From assembly GCF_018853465.1 (NCBI RefSeq), contig NZ_JABBOU010000069.1, forward strand, positions 1-64,000: DNA of 64,000 bases. The letters are read 5' to 3'. Positions 47,987-57,082 of the stretch are shown here, piece by piece; the stretch's first letter is position 1; each line of letters starts with the position of its first letter. A model generated the notes under the pieces. The model saw nothing but the letters and a program-made list of their open reading frames with translations. It made no database searches and was not told where the DNA came from. The translations under genes were made by a program, and so were the position numbers. Source of the stretch: Acidithiobacillus montserratensis. GTDB lineage: Bacteria; Pseudomonadota; Gammaproteobacteria; Acidithiobacillales; Acidithiobacillaceae.

Positions 47987-48061
47987 AAACGGCGGGATTT
48001 CACCAAGAACAAAGACGGCGCGGGCCAAAGTCGCAAGAAAAACCTCCCCTCCCCGCCGTTT
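47987..48061 (+). repeat. Stem-closed element containing the GCCAAAGTCGCAA motif (copy 2)
   Basis: A perfect 10-bp stem, AAACGGCGGG (47987-47996) with CCCGCCGTTT (48052-48061), encloses a 55-nt loop. The core at 48015-48036 is the same as copy 1 at 9531-9552 apart from one base. It sits between convergent genes. Confidence 0.5.
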
Positions 48062-48081
48062 CACATGGATTCGTGGCCAGC

Positions 48082-48564
48082 TTACCAGGCGATATAGGTA
48101 TAACCCTTCTGCTGCAGGGTGATGAGATCCACTGCACCGCTAAAAACCGGAACCGCCTGGGGGATCAGGTCTGCCTTGTCGATGTGAATGGTTTTCATGG
48201 TCTGCTCGCAGGCGTTGAAAACCACCCCATACATATGCAGGCTTTCAACCTGTTCCATAATGAATTTTTCATAATGCTGATGGTTTTTCGGGGCTTTGAC
48301 GAGTAACCAGATGCCTGGTCCAAAGCAGTCGATGACGATGTCGGCATCGCTGTTGAAGTGCCCGAGGACGACCGCAGCACTATGCAGAATATCCAGTACA
48401 TAAGCCGGATCCGATTTGTTGAGCTGAAAAACCACCTTGTTTTTGGTGGGTCCCATCAAGCCTTCAGCATTACCCTGGGCACTGATGGCCAGGGCTCCCG
48501 CTCCGGCAACAGCGGCCATACCTCCGATAAACTGACGACGGGAATGGTTTTTGGATTGGGTCAT
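48082..48564 (-). CDS. Tat-exported DsrE-like protein
   Basis: 160 residues. The N terminus SRRQFIGG followed by a hydrophobic Ala/Gly stretch is a twin-arginine signal, so the folded protein should be exported. The body (NKVVFQLNKSDPAYVLDILHSA, ADIVIDCFGPGIWLLVK, VVFNACEQTMK) has the DsrE/F-like fold, a family linked to sulfur trafficking. The single ACEQT cysteine is where DsrE-like proteins often carry theirs. In a sulfur oxidiser a periplasmic sulfur-handling role is tempting but not shown. The ATG at 48564 has a GGAG site. The frame is open further upstream without family likeness. Confidence 0.78.
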   Translation of the reverse strand: MTQSKNHSRRQFIGGMAAVAGAGALAISAQGNAEGLMGPTKNKVVFQLNKSDPAYVLDILHSAAVVLGHFNSDADIVIDCFGPGIWLLVKAPKNHQHYEKFIMEQVESLHMYGVVFNACEQTMKTIHIDKADLIPQAVPVFSGAVDLITLQQKGYTYIAW

Positions 48565-48687
48565 GTTATTCTCCAGAATTTTACGGATTAAGATATCCCC
48601 TGAAGCATAGCAAGAATTGCGCCGGGGGAGGTGCAGAGGCTGGAGGAGCGTAGGGATGAGCCAGATGGTAGCGGCTGGAGAGAATGC

Positions 48688-50454
48688 ATGAAGCAGTTTA
48701 ACGGAGCCTTTTTTCGCGACTTGTGGCGAATCAGCAAGCCCTACTGGTGGCACTCTGAAGAGCGCTGGAGTGCCCGGGGTGTTTTTGCGCTGATCATTTT
48801 GCTCAATTTGTTCATGGTGTTCATTTCCTACCGGATGACCCAGTGGTATGCGGTTTTCTGGAACGCCTTGCAGCATTTTGCCGTTGATGCAGCCTGGCAT
48901 CAGATGCTGATTTTTCTGCTGTTGGCGACGGCATACATCATTGCCGCCGTATCCCAGACTTTTTTTACCCAGATGCTGGAAATACGCTGGCGACGGTGGC
49001 TGACCCGGCATTATCTCGATAACTGGCTGTCCAAAAGTACTTTTTACCACATGCAGGTACTCGGCGATGGAACGGATAACCCCGACCAGCGTATCAGCGA
49101 AGATCTGGCCAGTTTTACCAACCAGACCCTGAACATCATCATCGGCCTGCTGAGTTCGGTGACCACTCTCGCGGCCTTTGTCTTCATGCTCTGGGAATTG
49201 TCGGCCATGATTACCATTCCCTGGAATGGAGCTTTATATACCATTCCCGGTTATCTGGTTTGGGCGGCCCTGATCTATGCCGTGTTTGGCACGATTCTGA
49301 CGGCCCTGATCGGTCGCCCGCTGATCAAACTCAATTTCAACCAGGAACGCTATCAGGCCGATTTTCGTTTCAGCATGATGCGTCTGCGCGAAAACAGCGA
49401 GAGCGTGGCTTTATACGGCGGTGAGAGTGAAGAGCGCCACCATTTCCTCCAGCGTTTCGCCAGTGTATATGCCAATTACTGGCGGATTATCTGGCGATCC
49501 ATGCGCCTCAACTGGTGGGTGTCGGGTTATGGTCAGGCCGCCATTATTTTCCCCATCATCGTCAGTATGCCCGCCTATTTTGTAAACAAGGCCATTGGTA
49601 TTGGCGGGTTGCAACAAATTGCCTCTGCTTTTGCCCAGGTGCAGGGTGCTCTGTCCTTTATTGTCAGCAGTTACAGCAGTCTGGCCAACTGGCATGCGGT
49701 GGTCGATCGTCTGCGCTTTTTTGAACAATCCATGGAAGAAGTGCGGGTCATTCGCGAAACCCACTATCAGATTGAACGCCGTGATGCCCCCTGTTTGCAG
49801 GTCAGGCAACTCAATGTCCGTTTACCTGACGGTCGGGAGCTGGTGCATGACCTGAATCTCGACGTGCAGCGGCGTGAAAGGCTGTTGATCATGGGGCCTT
49901 CCGGGGGTGGTAAAAGTACCCTGATCCGGGGGCTGGCAGGTATCTGGCCATTTGGTGACGGCGAAATCGGACTACCCAAGGCCGAACGTCCCTTGTTTCT
50001 TCCCCAGAAGCCCTATCTCCCCCTCGGTACCCTGCGGGAAGTGCTGGTTTATCCTTTTGGCGTGACGGACATGGATGACCGGCGCCTGCAGCAGATTCTC
50101 GGTCTGGTGGGGATGTCCGGGCTGCAGGACAAGCTGGAGGACTCCCGGCTCTGGTCCCATGTGTTATCCTTGGGGGAACAACAGCGGCTGGCCTTTGCGC
50201 GGGTGCTGGTGCAAAAACCCCGGTGGCTGTTTCTGGATGAGGCCAGTTCGGCCCTGGATGAGCCCGCTGAGTGTCAATTGTACCAGCTACTCATAGAGGC
50301 TCTGCCGGAAACGGCCATGATCAGTGTGGGGCATCGCTCCAGTTTGTTGCGTTTTCATCAGCGTTGTCTGCGTCTGCAGGGAAATGGTACCTGGGTACTG
50401 GAATCCTTGCCGGAGCAGGACTCGTCTGGAGGGCTGCAACCAGCGCCCGCATGA
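48688..50454 (+). CDS. ABC transporter, fused permease/ATPase (YddA/SbmA-BacA-like)
   Basis: 588 residues. An ABC_membrane_2-type domain with about six spans (about 1-330) is fused to an ATPase. Walker A GPSGGGKST lies near residue 401, the signature LSLGEQQRLAFARVL near 492 and Walker B WLFLDEASSALDE near 512. This half-transporter type resembles YddA and peroxisomal ABCD-like proteins and is related to SbmA/BacA peptide uptake. Substrate unknown. The ATG at 48688 with a GGAG site 9 nt before is chosen over an upstream alternative. Confidence 0.88.
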   Translation: MKQFNGAFFRDLWRISKPYWWHSEERWSARGVFALIILLNLFMVFISYRMTQWYAVFWNALQHFAVDAAWHQMLIFLLLATAYIIAAVSQTFFTQMLEIRWRRWLTRHYLDNWLSKSTFYHMQVLGDGTDNPDQRISEDLASFTNQTLNIIIGLLSSVTTLAAFVFMLWELSAMITIPWNGALYTIPGYLVWAALIYAVFGTILTALIGRPLIKLNFNQERYQADFRFSMMRLRENSESVALYGGESEERHHFLQRFASVYANYWRIIWRSMRLNWWVSGYGQAAIIFPIIVSMPAYFVNKAIGIGGLQQIASAFAQVQGALSFIVSSYSSLANWHAVVDRLRFFEQSMEEVRVIRETHYQIERRDAPCLQVRQLNVRLPDGRELVHDLNLDVQRRERLLIMGPSGGGKSTLIRGLAGIWPFGDGEIGLPKAERPLFLPQKPYLPLGTLREVLVYPFGVTDMDDRRLQQILGLVGMSGLQDKLEDSRLWSHVLSLGEQQRLAFARVLVQKPRWLFLDEASSALDEPAECQLYQLLIEALPETAMISVGHRSSLLRFHQRCLRLQGNGTWVLESLPEQDSSGGLQPAPA

Positions 50455-50540
50455 AAGTGTATGTGTCACCGGGTATCCAGTGACCCATGCGATGCTTTTC
50501 AGTCAACATGATGTATCAGGAATTTCAAGGAGACATAACG

Positions 50541-51116
50541 ATGGCGATGACAGCAAAAGATTTACCCATAGGTGGGGCCATGCCCGCTTTTACTCTGCCC
50601 GTGGGCGGGGATAAAACGCAATGGTCCAGCAGCTCTGCCCAGGGCAAGCCATTATTGGTGCTGTTTATCTGCAATCACTGTCCCTATGTATTGCATATCA
50701 GTCAGCAGCTCGGGGAACTGACCCGGCAGTGGCAGCGTCAGGGGTTACAGGTGGTCGCCATCAACAGTAATGATCCGGAAACCTACCCCGAAGATGCCCC
50801 CGAGAAAATGCCGGCGGAAGCCCGGCGAGCCGGTTATGATTTCCCGTATCTTTTTGATGGGGAACAAAGCGTGGCAAAAGCCTTTAACGCGGTATGTACC
50901 CCCGATATTTTTCTGTTTGATCAGGCCGGCAAGCTTTTTTACCACGGACAGTTTGATGATAGCCGTCCCAAGAACACGCTGCCGGTCACTGGTAACGATC
51001 TGTCAGCAGCCGTGGCCGCCGTGCTGGATGGCCGTGATCCTCCCGCAAAAACTTTGCCCAGCGTCGGCTGTAGCATCAAATGGCGGGCGGGTAATGAACC
51101 GGAGGGCTGGGCATGA
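50541..51116 (+). CDS. Thioredoxin-fold AhpC/TSA-type protein
   Basis: 191 residues. The thioredoxin fold has the redox motif CNHCPYV (about 48-54), that is a CxxC, in the FICNHCPYVLHI context typical of the 'thioredoxin family protein' group related to AhpC/TSA. No signal peptide, so it is probably cytoplasmic. An AAGGAG site stands 8 nt before the ATG. It overlaps the following SDR gene by 4 nt, so the two are coupled. Likely a peroxide or disulfide reductase; the partner is unknown. Confidence 0.85.
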   Translation: MAMTAKDLPIGGAMPAFTLPVGGDKTQWSSSSAQGKPLLVLFICNHCPYVLHISQQLGELTRQWQRQGLQVVAINSNDPETYPEDAPEKMPAEARRAGYDFPYLFDGEQSVAKAFNAVCTPDIFLFDQAGKLFYHGQFDDSRPKNTLPVTGNDLSAAVAAVLDGRDPPAKTLPSVGCSIKWRAGNEPEGWA

Positions 51117-51859
51117 GTACGTCCAAAGCCTGCGCCGTGGTCACCGGTGCTTCTTCTGGGATTGGTGCGGAAACAGCCCGCCAACTGGCGCGGCAAGGCT
51201 ATCAGGTCTATCTGGGTGCCCGGCGCCTGGAGCGACTCCAGGCCCTGGCTGCGGAAATCCAGGGAGTGGCTTTGGCTCTGGATGTCACTGACCCGGAAAG
51301 TGTCCGTCAGTTTGTGGATCAGTTACCCGAAACTGTTGATGTGCTGGTCAACAATGCGGGTGGGGCATTGGGTCTGGAAGCCATTGCCGATATGGAAGAA
51401 TCTCACTGGCAACGCATGTGGGACAGTAATGTCCTCGGCCTGGCGCGCATGAGTAAGGCTCTGTACCCCCGACTTCTGAAAGCCGCTTCGGGAACTGGGC
51501 ATCTGATCAATATCGGCAGTATTGCTGCCCATGAAACCTACGCCGGCGGTGGAGGCTACACGGCCTGCAAACATGCGGTGAAAGCCATTACCGAAACCCT
51601 GCGCGTGGAATGGCTGGGTCAACCCGTTCGAATCAGCCAAATCGACCCGGGTCTGGTGGAAACCGAATTCAGTCTGGTGCGCTTTGCCGGAGACGCGGAA
51701 CGGGCGGCCAATGTGTATGCCGGTATGGAACCCCTGGTTGCAGCAGATATTGCCGAGGCGATTGTCTGGGTAATCAGCCGCCCCGCCCATGTCAATATCG
51801 ATGAAATCATCATCAAACCCCGGGATCAGGCCCGAGCAGGGCTGGTTCACCGGCGCTGA
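51113..51859 (+). CDS. Short-chain dehydrogenase/reductase (YdfG-like)
   Basis: 248 residues of the classical SDR fold. The cofactor loop is TGASSGIG (about 10-17), NNAG lies near residue 80, the catalytic serine in NIGSIA and the catalytic YTACK near 146-150. The overall pattern (ALYPRLLKA, EFSLVRFAGD) is like E. coli YdfG, which oxidises 3-hydroxy acids and reduces malonic semialdehyde with NADP. Substrate not certain. Coupled to the thioredoxin-fold gene. Confidence 0.9.
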   Translation: MSTSKACAVVTGASSGIGAETARQLARQGYQVYLGARRLERLQALAAEIQGVALALDVTDPESVRQFVDQLPETVDVLVNNAGGALGLEAIADMEESHWQRMWDSNVLGLARMSKALYPRLLKAASGTGHLINIGSIAAHETYAGGGGYTACKHAVKAITETLRVEWLGQPVRISQIDPGLVETEFSLVRFAGDAERAANVYAGMEPLVAADIAEAIVWVISRPAHVNIDEIIIKPRDQARAGLVHRR

Positions 51860-51893
51860 GTGTCTTCATGTTCAGCGTGCCTGTGTTTGAAGT

Positions 51894-52109
51894 TCAGTGA
51901 AAAATCTGTTGCAGGAAACCGCCAGCCAGCTGTTGCTGTTTTGAGACAAAACCGTTTCGCTGGCCCTGTCTTTGCCGCCGTAAACGCAGCAGACGTTTCT
52001 GTAGCTCCCTTTTGATGCGCTGTCTTTCATGCCCCGCCATGAAGGATGAATAGCTGGGGAAGCTGCGAACCCGGCGCAGAGCGGCCAGTAAGTTAGTGCT
52101 GCTTTCCAT
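51894..52109 (-). CDS. Small basic hypothetical protein
   Basis: 71 residues, strongly basic in the middle (RQRIKRELQKRLLRLRRQRQGQR). A GAGGAGA ribosome site with ideal spacing precedes the ATG, which supports real translation. The sequence is not recognised. The arginine-rich helix could bind RNA or membranes. It stands alone between the SDR gene and lspA. Confidence 0.55.
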   Translation of the reverse strand: MESSTNLLAALRRVRSFPSYSSFMAGHERQRIKRELQKRLLRLRRQRQGQRNGFVSKQQQLAGGFLQQIFH

Positions 52110-52344
52110 GGTGATCTCCTCAAATTTTCGTGTGCTCCAGAGGAGTAAGCAAGGAGTGTGCCAAAAATATTATCCTATGCGAAACAAAGGCGTAAATTTT
52201 AAGCACGCGTCGATGTGCCGAAATTTGTCACGATTTGACGACAGTGGCGGAGCTGTCAATAGCCCTTTGTAGGTGGAACCCCATGTTTGGTCAGGGGGAT
52301 ATTGAAAGCATCCCTCTGCCAGGTGTAGAGCTTCCAGGCATCAC

Positions 52345-52803
52345 TCAGTGACGGCGAAAAGCATCGAGAATCAGAATGACGGCACCGATGCTGATGGCAC
52401 TGTCGGCAATATTGAAGTACGGCCAGTACAAAGTGCCCCAGTGGGCACCGATAAAGTCCACCACGTAGCCAAGGCGAATGCGGTCAATGAGATTGCCTAC
52501 CGCGCCGCCGAGAATGAGAGCGAGAGCTACGGCCGTCCAGGTGCTGCCGGGCTTGAGGCGTCGCAGGATGGCGACGATGACCACCACCACCAGCAGGGCA
52601 ATCCCAATCAGCAACCAGCGCTGCCAGCCACCGGCGCCGGCCAGAAAGCTGAAAGCCGCACCGGTATTGTGGACCAGACGAAAATTGAGCAGACCGGGAA
52701 TCACCACCACCCCCTGACCCACCCGCCAGATGTGGCTCAGCCAGAGCTTGACGCCCTGATCAACAATGATGACGGCGAAAGACAGCCAGAGATAACGTAA
52801 CAT
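52345..52803 (-). CDS. lspA: Lipoprotein signal peptidase (signal peptidase II)
   Basis: 152 residues with four membrane spans. The two catalytic aspartates lie in GNLIDRIRLGYVVDF and FNIADSAISIG near residues 112 and 131. LspA removes signal peptides from diacylated prolipoproteins. The ATG overlaps the ileS stop by one base (TGATG), the usual ileS-lspA coupling. Confidence 0.96.
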   Translation of the reverse strand: MLRYLWLSFAVIIVDQGVKLWLSHIWRVGQGVVVIPGLLNFRLVHNTGAAFSFLAGAGGWQRWLLIGIALLVVVVIVAILRRLKPGSTWTAVALALILGGAVGNLIDRIRLGYVVDFIGAHWGTLYWPYFNIADSAISIGAVILILDAFRRH

Positions 52804-55625
52804 CAGCAAAACTCCCGATTTTCGCCAGGTAATTCCAGGTTGCTCACACATCGCCCACAGATTTCCGGATGTTCGGCATGCTCTCCCACATCAGCACGCC
52901 GATGCCAGCAGCGTGCGCATTTGCGGGCCGAACTGCTTTCTACCTCCAGGGCCACTCCGGGAAGCGGTTCCGCACAGGCTTCCGGCCGCGCTGAATAGGC
53001 CAGAATGCTGCAGGCTGAGGTCATTAAAAAATAGCGGAGTTCTTCTCCCAATGGGCGTAAGAAGTCCTCCCAGTCTTGGTTGGCATAAACACGCAGTTCC
53101 GCGTCCAGGCCCGAGCCGATTTTCTTGTCCTGCCGCAAGGGTTCCAGCGAGGCGTTCACGGCCTCCCGCAGCTGACTGAGGCGATCCCAGCGGGCGTTGA
53201 GCGCAAGCGTATCCTCCGGCAAGGACAACGCCGGATATTCCCCGAAAAACACGCTGGGAGCAAAACGGTTGCGCATCTCCTGCCAGATTTCTTCCGCCGT
53301 AAAACTCAGGATGGGCGCCATCCAACGGACCATGGCTTCGAGCATCTGCCACAGCACCGTCTGTGCAGAACGACGGGCGCGGGATGCCGCTGGTGAAGTG
53401 TACAGACGATCCTTAAGGACATCCAGGTACAGCCCGCCAAGATCCACGGAGCAGAAATGATGCAGTTTCTGCTGCACTTTCAGAAACTGATACTCTGCGT
53501 AGGCGGCGCGGATTTCTTCCTGCAGCAGTGCCGTGCGTGCCAGCATCCAACGGTCCATTTCCAGCAATTCAGCAGCAGGCAGGGCATCTCTGGCGTAGTC
53601 AAAATCATGGGTATTGCCGAGAATATAGCGAGCGGTGTTGCGGATGCGCCGATAGCTGTCTCCCAGTTGTTTGACAATGGCATCGGAAATGGGGATTTCG
53701 CCCCGATAATCTGCCGAAGCCACCCAGAGCCGGAGAATGTCGGCACCGTAACGGTCGATGATACTCTGGGGGGCAATGACGTTACCCACCGACTTGCTCA
53801 TTTTGCGACCTTCACCATCCACCGTGAAACCGTGGGTGAGTACCGCCTTGAAGGGTGCGCGGCCGCGACTGGCCACCGATTCCAGCAGAGAAGACTGGAA
53901 CCAGCCGCGATGCTGGTCAGAGCCTTCCAGATACAAATCTGCGGGGCTCTGCAGCTCGGGGCGTTGTTCCAGGACAAAGGCATGGGTCGAACCGGAGTCA
54001 AACCAGACATCGAGAATGTCGGTACCCTTGTGGAAATGGGTATGCCCACAGGCAGGGCATCGGGCATCCGCCGGGAGGAAATCCTCTGCGGGTTGATTGA
54101 ACCAGGCATCGACGCCATTGGCTTTGACGGCTTCCGCAATGCGTGCAAAAGTCGCCGCGTCGCGGAGCGGTTCACCACACTGCGCGCAGGAGAACAATGC
54201 TACTGGTACTCCCCAGGCCCTCTGCCGGGAAATACACCAGTCCGGACGTTGCCGGACCATGCCGGCGATCCGTTCTTTGCCCCAGTCGGGAATCCAGCGG
54301 GTATCCTCAATGGCGCTCAGGGCCTGCTCGCGCAACTGGTTGGCGGACATGCTGATAAACCATTGCGGCGTCGCCCGAAACAGCAGGGGTGTCTTATGGC
54401 GCCAGCAGTGGGGATAACTGTGACGGATTTTTTCCAGATGCAGCAGCGTCTTGTTTTCTTGCAAGAGTTCGATGATGCGCTCGTTGGCCTGACGGATATT
54501 CAGACCGCCGAGTCCATGGGGCAGGTCATCGCGCAGGCGGCCATTATCCTGCAAAGGACTGTCCACGGGCAGATGATAGTGGCGACTGGCTTCATAATCT
54601 TCTACGCCGTGGGCGGGGGCGGTATGTACGCAGCCGGTTCCCGCTTCGAGGGTAACATGCTCGCCGAGGATGACAGGAACCTGGCGATCCAGAAAGGGAT
54701 GCTGCAGCAGCAATCCCTCAAGTTGCGCACCGGCACATTCCGCGAGTACGGCAGGAGCAGCTTGCGCAGCCTCACCATAGCGGGCGAGGGTGCTTTCCGC
54801 GAGATCGGCGGCCACCAGAATATAATGATGACCGCTGCGCAACAGCACATAGCGGTATTCAGGATGCAGGGCCACCGCCTGATTGGCGGGTAATGTCCAG
54901 GGGGTGGTGGTCCAGATCACCACGCTGGCCGCCATTGCTTCATTCAGTCCCAAGCGTTGCTGCAGGTCGGCAGGGTCAGCTACCGCAAAGGCCACATCTA
55001 TGGAAGGATCGTTGCGGTCCTGATATTCCACTTCGGCTTCGGCCAGAGCGCTGCCACAGTCCACACACCAATGCACCGGTTTGGCGCCACGCACTACCTG
55101 GCCATTGACGGTCAAGCGGCCCAGCTCCCGCAGAATGTTGGCTTCTGCTGCAAAATGCATGGTCAGATAGGGATGCTGCCAATCCCCGAGAATGCCCAGG
55201 CGCTCAAAATCCCGGCGCTGTCCGCCAATCTGGCCTTCCGCATAGCGGCGGCAGGCATTGCGAAATTCCTGGGCGCTGACTTTTTCACCGGGACGCCCCA
55301 GTTCCTTTTCTACCTGGATTTCAATGGGCAGCCCATGACAATCCCAACCCGGTACATAGGGTACCCGATAGCCTTCGCTCAATTTGCTTTTGTTGATGAT
55401 ATCCTTGAGGATTTTGTTGACGGCATGACCGATGTGGATGTTGCCGTTGGCATAAGGCGGGCCATCGTGCAGGATAAATACCGGCGCTGTGCTGCGCGCT
55501 GCCTGTAGGGAAGCATATAAATCATGCTCCTGCCAGCGTACCAGGGTAGCGGGTTCACGTTCCGGAAGTTTGCCCTGCATAGGGAAATCCGTTTGGGGGA
55601 GGTTCAGTGTGAGCTTGTAGTCCAT
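52803..55625 (-). CDS. ileS: Isoleucyl-tRNA synthetase
   Basis: 940 residues. The class I signatures are PPYANGNIHIGH (about 56-67) and KMSKSVGN near residue 603. The C-terminal zinc finger CARCWHR ... CGRCVSNL is the hallmark of the bacterial IleS type. An editing domain lies between the signatures. The start overlaps the end of ribF by 22 nt. ribF-ileS-lspA is a very common order. Confidence 0.98.
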   Translation of the reverse strand: MDYKLTLNLPQTDFPMQGKLPEREPATLVRWQEHDLYASLQAARSTAPVFILHDGPPYANGNIHIGHAVNKILKDIINKSKLSEGYRVPYVPGWDCHGLPIEIQVEKELGRPGEKVSAQEFRNACRRYAEGQIGGQRRDFERLGILGDWQHPYLTMHFAAEANILRELGRLTVNGQVVRGAKPVHWCVDCGSALAEAEVEYQDRNDPSIDVAFAVADPADLQQRLGLNEAMAASVVIWTTTPWTLPANQAVALHPEYRYVLLRSGHHYILVAADLAESTLARYGEAAQAAPAVLAECAGAQLEGLLLQHPFLDRQVPVILGEHVTLEAGTGCVHTAPAHGVEDYEASRHYHLPVDSPLQDNGRLRDDLPHGLGGLNIRQANERIIELLQENKTLLHLEKIRHSYPHCWRHKTPLLFRATPQWFISMSANQLREQALSAIEDTRWIPDWGKERIAGMVRQRPDWCISRQRAWGVPVALFSCAQCGEPLRDAATFARIAEAVKANGVDAWFNQPAEDFLPADARCPACGHTHFHKGTDILDVWFDSGSTHAFVLEQRPELQSPADLYLEGSDQHRGWFQSSLLESVASRGRAPFKAVLTHGFTVDGEGRKMSKSVGNVIAPQSIIDRYGADILRLWVASADYRGEIPISDAIVKQLGDSYRRIRNTARYILGNTHDFDYARDALPAAELLEMDRWMLARTALLQEEIRAAYAEYQFLKVQQKLHHFCSVDLGGLYLDVLKDRLYTSPAASRARRSAQTVLWQMLEAMVRWMAPILSFTAEEIWQEMRNRFAPSVFFGEYPALSLPEDTLALNARWDRLSQLREAVNASLEPLRQDKKIGSGLDAELRVYANQDWEDFLRPLGEELRYFLMTSACSILAYSARPEACAEPLPGVALEVESSSARKCARCWHRRADVGEHAEHPEICGRCVSNLELPGENREFC

Positions 55626-56566
55626 GGGTTTGGTGAATCCTCAGGGTGTTCGGCAAAAAAACGTCGAGTATGGTGGATATCCCGGGCAATGGCGGCCTTG
55701 AGGGTATCGAGGTCCGGGTATTTTTCTTCGTGACGAAGCTGGTGGAGCAGCTCTACTTGCACGCGCTGACCATAGAGGTCGGGATTATCGGCATCCAGAC
55801 AGTGCGCCTCCAGCACCATCTGCTTGCCACCGACGGTGGGCCGCAAACCAATGCTGATTGCTGCTATCCAGCTTCCCCGCTCGCTATGCAGACGTCCGGC
55901 AAAAATCCCCTGGACCGGAACAGGGCGGCGATTCAGGGGAATATTGGCCGTCGGAAAACCCAGTTCCCGGCCGAGATGGTCACCATGGACAATTTTTCCG
56001 CAGAGAGTATAGGGTCTGCCCAGCCATTGACTGGCCTGATCGAGATGACCTGCCTGCAGGGCTGCACGAATCCCGGTACTGCTGACCCGATGCCCGTCCA
56101 GGCTGAATGCCGCCTGTTCCATCACCGTAAAACCGTATTGCCGACCATAATGCTGGAGCATGTGCAGGTCCCCGCGTCGGCCGGCGCCAAAACGGAAGTC
56201 ATGGCCCACCACCAGAAAACGGCACTGTAACTGTTGTACCAGGATCCGGGAGATGAAATCTTCCGCAGAAACTTGTGCCAGTGTCTGATTAAAAGGCAGG
56301 CAATAGACCTGATCGACACCATAATGACGCAGGGCCAGCACTTTCTCGCGGAGGCTGCTGAGTCGTGGTGCGGCTTTGTCTGCCTGAAAAAATTCCCGGG
56401 GGAGTGGTTCAAAAGTCAGTACGGCAGTGGGCAATCCTGCTTGCTGCAAAGACTGCAGTAGAGCCTGGTGTCCTCGATGAACCCCATCAAAATTGCCGAT
56501 GCTGACCGCCAGTTCCGAACTGGCAGGGCAATGGCTGCGGCGATGGAAGAAGCCTGGGAAATTCAT
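55604..56566 (-). CDS. ribF: Bifunctional riboflavin kinase/FAD synthetase
   Basis: 320 residues from the ATG at 56566. An N-terminal FMN adenylyltransferase domain (GNFDGVHRGHQ near residue 25; VGHDFRFG) is followed by a C-terminal flavokinase domain (GRELGFPTANI, then VQGIFAGRL). An ATG 14 codons earlier is also open; neither has a strong ribosome site, so the start is uncertain. The gene supplies FMN and FAD, and precedes ileS as in many bacteria. Confidence 0.96.
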   Translation of the reverse strand: MNFPGFFHRRSHCPASSELAVSIGNFDGVHRGHQALLQSLQQAGLPTAVLTFEPLPREFFQADKAAPRLSSLREKVLALRHYGVDQVYCLPFNQTLAQVSAEDFISRILVQQLQCRFLVVGHDFRFGAGRRGDLHMLQHYGRQYGFTVMEQAAFSLDGHRVSSTGIRAALQAGHLDQASQWLGRPYTLCGKIVHGDHLGRELGFPTANIPLNRRPVPVQGIFAGRLHSERGSWIAAISIGLRPTVGGKQMVLEAHCLDADNPDLYGQRVQVELLHQLRHEEKYPDLDTLKAAIARDIHHTRRFFAEHPEDSPNPWTTSSH

Positions 56567-56632
56567 GGGAGATCTGTATACGTCCGTTTTGCAGAAAAAT
56601 GGCGACATCTTAACGTAAATTAGTGGATAACC

Positions 56633-57082
56633 CTAGATCATCGGTGTGCAGTCTGCCCATTCGGGCTGCTTTTCCCGAATGACTTCCAGCAGGGGGCGGC
56701 GTTGCCCGAAGCCCTGGGCATGGCCATGGTAGTAAGCCAAGGTCGGTTCCGGGTGGCGCCAGCACAAATATCCATCGCCTGTGTCAAAGTCCACCAGCCA
56801 CAAGCCGGACACGACTACGCCCAGGCGCTCCATTTTGTTGATCCAGCGTTGCACAATTTCTTCGTAAAGGTTTTCCTGATGCTGTAAAACCGGGTGATTT
56901 TCCATGTTGGCGCGCATGGCATCGAGAATGGGCGCGAGTTCATCAACAGCCTGGGCGGTAATGTTGCGCACCAGGGGGAAAATCTGTTGTGCTTCCAGAA
57001 GCGTGAATATCCGAATCTGGCCGGGTCGCTGAATGGCCAGGACGGAATCACCATGTCCATGTAATCCGTCAGTGTCAGACAC
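56633..57082 (-). CDS. DUF2203 family protein
   Basis: 149 residues from a GTG at 57082. The pattern IRIFTLLEAQQIFPLVRNI, a middle helical part, and LWLVDFDTGDGYLCWRHPEPTLAYYHG are typical of the DUF2203 family, whose function is unknown. The GTG has an AAGGAG site 8 nt upstream inside the end of murJ and lies 8 nt before the murJ stop, which makes it a better start than the ATG at 57118 that would need a 44-nt overlap. Confidence 0.8.
   Translation of the reverse strand: MSDTDGLHGHGDSVLAIQRPGQIRIFTLLEAQQIFPLVRNITAQAVDELAPILDAMRANMENHPVLQHQENLYEEIVQRWINKMERLGVVVSGLWLVDFDTGDGYLCWRHPEPTLAYYHGHAQGFGQRRPLLEVIREKQPEWADCTPMI

Noticed and set aside
53457..54893. A 478-codon open frame on the plus strand opposite ileS
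   Set aside because: Antisense shadow of a well-conserved synthetase gene; its translation has no recognisable domain.
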